Origin: an uncultured Neptuniibacter sp.
GTDB taxonomy: Bacteria > Pseudomonadota > Gammaproteobacteria > Pseudomonadales > Balneatricaceae
DNA length: 64,000 nucleotides
Assembly: GCF_947498015.1 (NCBI RefSeq)
Contig: NZ_CANMIR010000001.1
Span: forward strand, 1-64,000
Direction: 5' to 3'
Of this stretch, positions 58,090-64,000 are shown piece after piece (position 1 is the stretch's first letter; each line of letters begins with the position of its first letter). Below the pieces are notes generated by a model. The model ran no database searches and was not told where the DNA came from. It saw only the letters and a program-made list of their open reading frames with translations. Made by a program: the position numbers and the translations under genes.

Positions 58090-58362
58090 ATGATGAATCC
58101 ACTGCTTGAAAAAATTGCCATCGCTCTCTTCGTAGGCTCTCTTGGAGTGCTAACAGGGGTGATAGCCTGGTGGTTTCTAACACCCGCGTTAGATATACCT
58201 CTGGTCGTTTTTAAGTTCACCTCATTCTGTCTCGGCGCACTTTTTTTTGGGTACGGACTGTTCAAACCGGACAGCGCCATCGAAATATTGGGAGCGATCT
58301 GGAAATTTCTCTGGCGCCTCTCAAGCGAAGTCCTGAGATACATCAATCTCTTCCGGAGATAG
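58090..58362 (+). CDS. Small membrane protein downstream of H-NOX
   Basis: 90 residues with two hydrophobic segments (about 8-34 and 38-58) and a C-terminal amphipathic part rich in Trp and Arg (KFLWRLSSEVLRYINLFRR). AAGG lies 5 nt before ATG 58090. Family not recognised. It starts 71 bp after H-NOX on the same strand. Confidence 0.6.
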   Translation: MMNPLLEKIAIALFVGSLGVLTGVIAWWFLTPALDIPLVVFKFTSFCLGALFFGYGLFKPDSAIEILGAIWKFLWRLSSEVLRYINLFRR

Positions 58363-58365
58363 CCC

Positions 58366-58653
58366 ATGCTGGATTTGGTGATCTGTAGATGTCCACATTG
58401 CGGTAAACGAGGGATCGGTCTGTTAGATAAATTGCTGGCAAGTACGGTCTATCCAGCTAAGTGCCGGTTGTGCAAGCGAAACTCAACCACCCGTGCGGCC
58501 GTGATCTATGGCATTCTCGGCGTTTCAGCCGTTTTTTTAGCCATCGTCCCCAACCTGTTAAGCGCAAGTGCTCAGGATGAGGCTGCGATCCTTGCAACTA
58601 TTTTAGCCATTACATTGAAGATGATCGGATCTTTAACCCGATACGATCAATAA
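58366..58653 (+). CDS. Zinc-ribbon membrane protein downstream of H-NOX
   Basis: 95 residues. Two CxxC motifs (CPHC and CRLC, about residues 9-12 and 33-36) form a zinc ribbon, followed by two hydrophobic segments (about 45-65, 72-88). Only 3 bp after the preceding small membrane gene, so probably translated with it. Unknown function; ends with ARYDQ-like polar tail TRYDQ. Confidence 0.6.
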   Translation: MLDLVICRCPHCGKRGIGLLDKLLASTVYPAKCRLCKRNSTTRAAVIYGILGVSAVFLAIVPNLLSASAQDEAAILATILAITLKMIGSLTRYDQ

Positions 58654-58667
58654 AGCAGAAAGAAAGT

Positions 58668-58694
58668 TCGCCCAAATCATCACAATTTGGGCGA
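58668..58694. terminator. Hairpin between the H-NOX operon and the urease operon
   Basis: TCGCCCAAAT/ATTTGGGCGA, 10-bp stem with a 7-nt loop. It separates two convergent transcripts; U-runs are weak on both sides. Confidence 0.65.
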
Positions 58695-58701
58695 GCTATC
58701 A

Positions 58702-58911
58702 TTAAAACCGCTTAGCAGAGTGCTTTCGGATCAGATAGATCAGTCCACCTGCCACCGCAAACATCACCAAGAGATGATCCGGTTCGGTTAAAAAGTGCAC
58801 CAAACCACTCATCACACTCGCCTGCTCAGAACCATCATGTGCCATTGCAGGCAGAACGACAGCCATAGTGCTCAACAGCACTGATAATTTTGTCACAATA
58901 GATTTCAACAT
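58702..58911 (-). CDS. Miniature HupE/UreJ-like protein after ureG
   Basis: 69 residues. Signal peptide up to AMAHDG (about 27), then VHFLTEPDHLLVMFAVAGGLIYLIRKH. The H-x6-HLL pattern matches the first helix of HupE/UreJ nickel transporters, but only about one membrane helix is present where HupE has six. GAAGGG lies 7 nt before ATG 58911. It may be a nickel-related accessory or a relic; it is 19 bp after ureG in the same operon. Confidence 0.65.
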   Translation of the reverse strand: MLKSIVTKLSVLLSTMAVVLPAMAHDGSEQASVMSGLVHFLTEPDHLLVMFAVAGGLIYLIRKHSAKRF

Positions 58912-58930
58912 TTTTATACCCTTCAATTAA

Positions 58931-59578
58931 TCACACCACAGCCTTTGCGGGCGGTAACGACCGCTCTTCCAGCATCCCCTCTGTGATGATGAACTGGATA
59001 ATATCATCAAGTCCCTTTGCCTGCTTCAGATTTGAGAATACAAATGGACGCTCGCCCCGCATCTTTTTCGCATCATGATCCATCACATCCAGCGAGGCCC
59101 CGACCAACGGTGCAAGATCCGTTTTGTTAATAATCAACAGATCAGATTTAGTGATGCCCGGGCCCCCTTTACGGGGAATTTTGTCTCCGGCTGAAACATC
59201 AATCACATAGATTGTCAGATCAGAAAGTTCCGGGCTGAATGTCGCACTCAGATTGTCCCCACCACTTTCGACAAATACCAGATCCAACTGCCCATGACGA
59301 TCAATCAACTGGTCAATCGCAGCCAGATTCATCGACGCATCTTCGCGGATGGCCGTATGCGGACACCCCCCGGTCTCCACACCGATAATCCGATCCGCAT
59401 CCAGTACCTCATGACGGGTCAGGAACTTTGCATCTTCCTGGGTGTAGATGTCATTGGTCACCACAGCCAGATCATAGTGATGTCGCATCGCTGCACATAA
59501 TGAGCGTAGCAACGCGGTTTTTCCCGACCCAACCGGACCACCGACACCAACTCGTAAAGTCTGTTTTGGTTTACTCAT
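58931..59578 (-). CDS. ureG: Urease accessory GTPase UreG
   Basis: 215 residues. SIMIBI-class GTPase that, with UreEFD, delivers nickel to urease. P-loop [17 protein letters not shown] (about residue 10), the CPH metal-binding motif in [29 protein letters not shown] and [10 protein letters not shown] (guanine specificity). Twenty-two bp after ureF. Confidence 0.97.
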   Translation of the reverse strand: MSKPKQTLRVGVGGPVGSGKTALLRSLCAAMRHHYDLAVVTNDIYTQEDAKFLTRHEVLDADRIIGVETGGCPHTAIREDASMNLAAIDQLIDRHGQLDLVFVESGGDNLSATFSPELSDLTIYVIDVSAGDKIPRKGGPGITKSDLLIINKTDLAPLVGASLDVMDHDAKKMRGERPFVFSNLKQAKGLDDIIQFIITEGMLEERSLPPAKAVV

Positions 59579-59600
59579 CTCTTACCTCCTGCTATCCCGC

Positions 59601-60287
59601 TCAGGAACGGAACAGTCGTGAATACTGTTGTTCATGCAATGCACTGGCGATCGCTAACGCCGGTAAGCCTGCACCTATCTGATCTTCTTCAACTTGATCT
59701 GCTGCTTTAATCGCCTCACTGATCACAGGCTGCAGCTGACCTAATAAAATTTGTGACTGGGTCTGCCCCAAGGGGACTAACTTAGTCGCAGCAGCTACCT
59801 GATTCTCAAGCCAGGCCCAACTGAAACCTAGCTTGGCTGTTTTGGTACTTATCCCCCAATAAACAGCGGCAATCGCAAACAGGGAGACAAAACTGACATC
59901 TTCAGCGCGCGGCCCATGCGCAAAAGGCTGAGGAACCTCCAGGCTGTTCAATAGCCGTACTAACGCCTCCCCCATTGCGGTATCCGTTAGGCGCAGCTCC
60001 TTAGTTTCACGACACGCCAGTGCCAGATCATTCAACCGGTAAATTTCTTTCTGATCCTGCCTCTCTGCCGCTTCCATCAGCAGCTGTAGCAGCGGCAGAT
60101 CAACCTGAGCAACAGAGTGCAATAACTGCATCTCCAGCCAGTCATAAACCTGCTCCTGTCTGCGTAACCAACCACAATCAATGGCGTATTCCATTCCCTG
60201 AGAGAAGGAGTAACCTCCCACCGGCAAGCTAACGCTACTCAGCTGTAATAACCGGATGAGGCTAGCTTCAGTGGTGATGATGTCCAT
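59601..60287 (-). CDS. ureF: Urease accessory protein UreF
   Basis: 228 residues, helical. Activates UreG GTPase as part of the UreDFG complex. LLQLSSVSLPVGGYSFSQGMEYAID at the N-terminus is conserved in parts. The start was placed at ATG 60287 (GGAGC 9 nt upstream); the longer frame of 295 aa would run deep into ureE. Overlaps ureE by 20 bp. Confidence 0.93.
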   Translation of the reverse strand: MDIITTEASLIRLLQLSSVSLPVGGYSFSQGMEYAIDCGWLRRQEQVYDWLEMQLLHSVAQVDLPLLQLLMEAAERQDQKEIYRLNDLALACRETKELRLTDTAMGEALVRLLNSLEVPQPFAHGPRAEDVSFVSLFAIAAVYWGISTKTAKLGFSWAWLENQVAAATKLVPLGQTQSQILLGQLQPVISEAIKAADQVEEDQIGAGLPALAIASALHEQQYSRLFRS

Positions 60288-60711
60288 GGCTATAAGCTCC
60301 GGATTCAGGGACAAACACTGCAGTTTCATGGCTGACAACCAGTCCGAGCTGGACAAGCATCTCCTCCAGCACATGATCAGGTTTAATGCGTAACCAGCGT
60401 TCGCCCACCTCGATCTTGGTGTGACGATTGCCCAAGTGGTAACAAGCTCGTGCAAAGGTATGCCAGTCTGCACAAGAAGCGTGAGCAACCATTTCCTCAG
60501 CCCCCTCCACCTTTACCAGACGGCCGCAGCTGGTTTTCAGATATTCACCCACCAATAAAGGCTTACCCCGATCCAAAAAGACTCTGACCTCTTCACCGGT
60601 CTCACTGGTCAGACGTAAACGGCCGCGATCGCGCTGCTCATGATCCAGCACGACAACACTGTCAGCCTCTTCGTGGCAGTGAGTACCTAAACGTTCGTAA
60701 ACTTCTAACAT
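60268..60711 (-). CDS. ureE: Urease nickel metallochaperone UreE
   Basis: 147 residues. N-terminal peptide-binding domain (about 1-75) with VVLDHEQRDRGRLRL, C-terminal metal-binding domain with ACYHLGNRHTKIEV, and a short His tail GHHHH. It hands Ni(II) to UreG. ATG 60711 was chosen with GGAG about 8 nt upstream; upstream frame residues belong to ureC in another frame. Confidence 0.94.
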   Translation of the reverse strand: MLEVYERLGTHCHEEADSVVVLDHEQRDRGRLRLTSETGEEVRVFLDRGKPLLVGEYLKTSCGRLVKVEGAEEMVAHASCADWHTFARACYHLGNRHTKIEVGERWLRIKPDHVLEEMLVQLGLVVSHETAVFVPESGAYSHGHHHH

Positions 60712-60724
60712 CACACGCGCTCCG

Positions 60725-62431
60725 CTAAAAAAGTGTATAGAGTTGTGCCAAGGGCAGTTTATCTGCAGGCTCGCAAGTAAGCAGCTCCCCATCGGCACGC
60801 ACCTCATAGGTTTGTGGATCAACCGTAATCTCGGGCATCCAGTCATTCAACACCATGTCTGACTTGGAAATATTGCGGGTATTCTTACAGGCAACCAGAC
60901 GACGTTTTAGGCCCAAAGCTCCCCCCACATCATTGTCCAATGCGGCCTGACTGACAAAAGTTACTGAGGTCTGAGCAGACGCGGATCCATACGCAGCAAA
61001 CATCGGTCGATAGTGCACCGGCTGTGGTGTGGGGATGGAAGCATTCGGATCACCCATCGGGGCCGCTGCGATCATGCCACCTTTGATAATCATCGACGGT
61101 TTCACCCCAAAGAAAGCAGGCTTCCAGAGCACAAGATCTGCCAGTTTTCCCGCCTCTATTGAACCAACCTCATGGGATACCCCATGGGTAATCGCCGGGT
61201 TGATAGTGTATTTTGCGATATAACGTTTGGCGCGAAAGTTGTCAGCGCCGCATGCTTTGTCTTCATCTAAGAGACCAAACTGCACCTTCATCTTATGCGC
61301 AGTCTGCCAGGTACGGGTTACCACCTCACCCACACGCCCCATCGCCTGTGAATCAGATGAGATCATGCTAAACGCACCACGATCATGAAAGATATCTTCC
61401 GCAGCGATGGTCTCTTTGCGAATACGCGAATCTGCGAAGGCCACATCCTCCGGGATATTACTGTCCAGATGATGACAAACCATCAGCATATCCAGATGCT
61501 CATCCACGGTATTGTTCGTATAGGGGCGGGTTGGATTGGTTGAAGAGGGCATCACATTTGGGTAAGCACAGGCACGGATAATATCCGGCGCATGCCCACC
61601 ACCAGCCCCCTCTGTATGGTAGGTGTGGATGACACGGTCTTTGAAAGCACCGATGGTATCATCGACAAAGCCGGACTCATTCAACGTGTCAGTATGGATC
61701 GCCACCTGCACGTCGAATCTCTCAGCAACACTCAGGCAGTTATCGATAGAAGCCGGGGTTGTTCCCCAATCCTCATGCAGTTTCAGGCCACAAGCTCCGG
61801 CATTGAGCTGCTCCTCCAAAGCATCCGGCAGGCTGGCATTGCCTTTACCAAGAAACCCAAGGTTCATCGGCATATCATCGGTCGCCTGTAGCATCTTCCC
61901 CATATACCACGGGCCTGGTGTACAGGTGGTCGCATTGGTTCCGGTTGCTGGGCCTGTGCCCCCACCGATCATCGTGGTCACACCAGACATCAGTGCTTCT
62001 TCAATCTGCTGCGGACAGATAAAGTGAATATGTGCATCGATACCACCGGCGGTCAGGATGGAGCCTTCACCTGCAATGATCTCGGTGCCCGGTCCGATAA
62101 CAATATCCACGTTATCCTGCACATCCGGGTTTCCCGCTTTTCCGATCCGGTCAATTCGCCCCGCTTTAACTCCTACATCGGCTTTGACAATGCCCCAGTG
62201 GTCCAGAATCAGTGCGTTGGTAATCACCAGATCCATTGCGATCTCATTGGTGCACTGGCTCTGCCCCATCCCATCGCGGATCACTTTACCGCCACCAAAC
62301 TTAACCTCATCTCCGTAGGTTGTATGATCCTTTTCAACCTCAATCCATAGCTCGGTATCCCCTAAACGCACACGGTCACCAACAGTCGGTCCAAACATCT
62401 GTGCATAGCTCGTGCGATCTATCTGACTCAT
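60725..62431 (-). CDS. ureC: Urease alpha subunit
   Basis: 568 residues, catalytic subunit hydrolysing urea to ammonia and carbamate. Nickel ligands His134 and His136 ([10 protein letters not shown]), carbamylated Lys217 (GLKLHEDWG), and the flap-region [20 protein letters not shown] are in place, so it should be active. Length is the family standard. Overlaps ureB by 4 bp. Confidence 0.98.
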   Translation of the reverse strand: MSQIDRTSYAQMFGPTVGDRVRLGDTELWIEVEKDHTTYGDEVKFGGGKVIRDGMGQSQCTNEIAMDLVITNALILDHWGIVKADVGVKAGRIDRIGKAGNPDVQDNVDIVIGPGTEIIAGEGSILTAGGIDAHIHFICPQQIEEALMSGVTTMIGGGTGPATGTNATTCTPGPWYMGKMLQATDDMPMNLGFLGKGNASLPDALEEQLNAGACGLKLHEDWGTTPASIDNCLSVAERFDVQVAIHTDTLNESGFVDDTIGAFKDRVIHTYHTEGAGGGHAPDIIRACAYPNVMPSSTNPTRPYTNNTVDEHLDMLMVCHHLDSNIPEDVAFADSRIRKETIAAEDIFHDRGAFSMISSDSQAMGRVGEVVTRTWQTAHKMKVQFGLLDEDKACGADNFRAKRYIAKYTINPAITHGVSHEVGSIEAGKLADLVLWKPAFFGVKPSMIIKGGMIAAAPMGDPNASIPTPQPVHYRPMFAAYGSASAQTSVTFVSQAALDNDVGGALGLKRRLVACKNTRNISKSDMVLNDWMPEITVDPQTYEVRADGELLTCEPADKLPLAQLYTLF

Positions 62432-62754
62432 TGCGAACCTCCATTGTCTTTCAGTGGCCCCATCACCTCACCACGAAACCCATAGATAGTTTTTGAACCG
62501 GCAAATTCTACCAACTCTACCTCACGCCCCTGCCCCGGCTCGAAGCGCACAGCGGTGCCGGATGCGATATTTAACCGGTACCCCCGAGTCATCTCACGAT
62601 CAAAATTCAGCGCGGGATTAACCTCATAAAAGTGATAATGGGACCCCACCTGAACTGGGCGGTCACCTTGGTTTTCAACTCGCAGCCGCACTGTCTTGCG
62701 ACCTGGATTTAGTTCAATACTGCCGTCAGCAGCCTGTACCTCTCCTGGAATCAT
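62428..62754 (-). CDS. ureB: Urease beta subunit
   Basis: 108 residues, starting [16 protein letters not shown] with GAGGTGG just upstream. Conserved [24 protein letters not shown] and [12 protein letters not shown] are visible. Separate from ureA, the usual proteobacterial layout. The longer frame to 62823 overlaps ureA and is not used. Confidence 0.97.
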   Translation of the reverse strand: MIPGEVQAADGSIELNPGRKTVRLRVENQGDRPVQVGSHYHFYEVNPALNFDREMTRGYRLNIASGTAVRFEPGQGREVELVEFAGSKTIYGFRGEVMGPLKDNGGSQ

Positions 62755-62764
62755 TCTGGCCACC

Positions 62765-63067
62765 TCAGCTAATCGGGTTATGTACGGTGACCAACTTGGT
62801 CCCGTCCGGGAATGTTGCTTCAACCTGAACTTCGTGAATCAGTTCAGGCACCCCCGCCATCACCTGATCAGCACTCAGCAGCTCTTTTCCAAAGCTCATA
62901 AGTTCTGCCACGGTTTTACCGTCACGAGCGCCCTCAATGATCTCCATGGTGATATAGGCCATCGCTTCCGGATAGTTCAGTGTCAGACCCCGGTTGAGGC
63001 GCCGTTCGGCCAGAAGCGCGGCGGTAAACACCAGTAGCTTATCTTTCTCTCTTGGTAACAGTTCCAT
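62765..63067 (-). CDS. ureA: Urease gamma subunit
   Basis: 100 residues: [52 protein letters not shown] and [23 protein letters not shown]. Ten bp before ureB and 24 bp after ureD. Family length is 100. Confidence 0.98.
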   Translation of the reverse strand: MELLPREKDKLLVFTAALLAERRLNRGLTLNYPEAMAYITMEIIEGARDGKTVAELMSFGKELLSADQVMAGVPELIHEVQVEATFPDGTKLVTVHNPIS

Positions 63068-63091
63068 AATGATTCCTTTACGCCCTCAGAT

Positions 63092-63973
63092 TCAGGTCGC
63101 CCAAATTCTGGGTTCGCAGCCATCACGGCCGAGTAGTTTTGGCCGGATCAGTTTCCAGCAGCGGGTAAACAGAAGGCGCGCGGCTTCTGAGCAGTTCCCC
63201 AGATAACGCACCTGTATAAATTCATCGTTAAGGCTGATCCCTGCCAACTCTGCAGCGTCATCACAACATGCACGCAGCTGCTCCATCAGCTCTTCAGTAT
63301 CACTATCAGGCAGAAACGGACCTGCAACCATTAAACCGTTCACAGAGCAGCCATTCAGCCCTGCCCGGCTCTGCATTAATCTGTTTGATTCGGGTTGTAA
63401 CCGCAGAACTTCACGAAGCTTCAAGCGCTCCTGTCGATAAAGCTGCAAGCGCTGATCAACCTGTCCGCGGTCAAACGGCTCATTGCTGGCTTGAAGCCCT
63501 AAGCAGGTGATCTCCCAGAAGATCACCGATGCGGCCTCTTCCAGTTCAATGTCGATCGAGAGTTCAGTGCAGGCATCAGGAAAAATGATGTTCTCTAACG
63601 GCAACCATTCCAGAGAACTGTGAGCGCCCACCTTCAGCTTTATCTGCTGTTTCTGCAGTGAACGATCGGGGCGAGCACGGTATACCCGACCCGCGCCCGG
63701 CGTGGTGACCAGAGCCTGCGCATGCGATGCAGTTTCCACATTGATTTTCAGATCATCCCCCGAAACCATCCCTCCCGGTGGATGGAGCAGGTAGAGATGC
63801 GCCAGTTCACGCCCCTCGGGGTAAAACGGCTTTTGCACATAGAGCGGACCTTTATGGCGACAACGGCGCAACACAGTGCCACGCGCCGTGTTCACCAGGC
63901 CCAGATTTAGCTCAGCCTGCCATCTGCTGGCAGTATCAATTGGGGTCACCTTAACCGGAGTGATCGCGTTCAT
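63092..63973 (-). CDS. ureD: Urease accessory protein UreD
   Basis: 293 residues. Scaffold for the urease activation complex. Visible family features: LLHPPGGMVSGDDLKINVE, TTPGAGRVYRA, SLEWLPLENIIFPDA, FWEITCLGL. First gene of the operon in view, with a GGAGGGG site at the ATG. The order ureD-A-B-C-E-F-G is common in gammaproteobacteria; urea uptake genes may lie beyond 64000. Confidence 0.95.
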   Translation of the reverse strand: MNAITPVKVTPIDTASRWQAELNLGLVNTARGTVLRRCRHKGPLYVQKPFYPEGRELAHLYLLHPPGGMVSGDDLKINVETASHAQALVTTPGAGRVYRARPDRSLQKQQIKLKVGAHSSLEWLPLENIIFPDACTELSIDIELEEAASVIFWEITCLGLQASNEPFDRGQVDQRLQLYRQERLKLREVLRLQPESNRLMQSRAGLNGCSVNGLMVAGPFLPDSDTEELMEQLRACCDDAAELAGISLNDEFIQVRYLGNCSEAARLLFTRCWKLIRPKLLGRDGCEPRIWAT

Positions 63974-64000
63974 CTCCCCTCCTATACCGCCAGATACTGC

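Overview
The window reads as the chromosome of a marine gammaproteobacterium of the Oceanospirillales type (Amphritea, Neptunomonas or Marinobacterium-like). This is inferred from the gene complement: FabV enoyl reductase, two large chemoreceptors, H-NOX signalling, C-P lyase, urease, OprD-type porin and indolepyruvate:ferredoxin oxidoreductase. No marker allows a firmer assignment. No prophage, intact insertion sequence or CRISPR array was seen.

Layout. 1-2935: a tRNA-Arg/His/Leu cluster on the minus strand with a strong stable-RNA promoter, then folD and convergent cysS. 3026-13867: mixed housekeeping and unknown genes (lipoprotein, gamma-glutamylcyclotransferase-like protein, YgiQ, FabV, MaoC-like hydratase, MFS carrier, chemoreceptor) and a 51-residue gene. 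14082-14940: a single integron-type cassette holding two overlapping unknown genes and a recognisable attC, with no integrase in view, followed by about 550 bp of odd non-coding DNA with spaced repeats. 16789-18466: a bufferin-type operon, a precursor peptide with four cysteines followed by its MNIO-family maturation enzyme and partner protein.

19942-31436: a complete phosphonate operon, phnF-D-C-E-G-H-I-J-K-L-M-N-P plus a DMT-family transporter. It is preceded by a Pho-box-like site and bordered by divergent copies of a small repeat. 31437-33557 is a decayed zone with a 3' remnant of ptsP, a small broken gene and repeat fragments. 33558-44375 looks like an amino-acid catabolism block: porin, ABC importer, Leu/Phe-type dehydrogenase, aromatic aminotransferase, fused indolepyruvate oxidoreductase and a divergent Lrp/AsnC regulator with a palindromic operator candidate. 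Import, deamination and oxidative decarboxylation to acyl-CoA would form one route.

44529-58653: signalling and accessory genes, namely a PAS-GGEEF cyclase, LysR with a divergent SDR/isomerase pair, a CHASE3 hybrid kinase with HPt, a second chemoreceptor, an MFS carrier, and a soluble histidine kinase paired with an H-NOX nitric-oxide sensor and two small membrane proteins. 58702-63973: urease operon ureD-A-B-C-E-F-G ending in a miniature HupE/UreJ-like protein. Phosphonate, urea and amino-acid use together suggest a scavenger of organic phosphorus and nitrogen.
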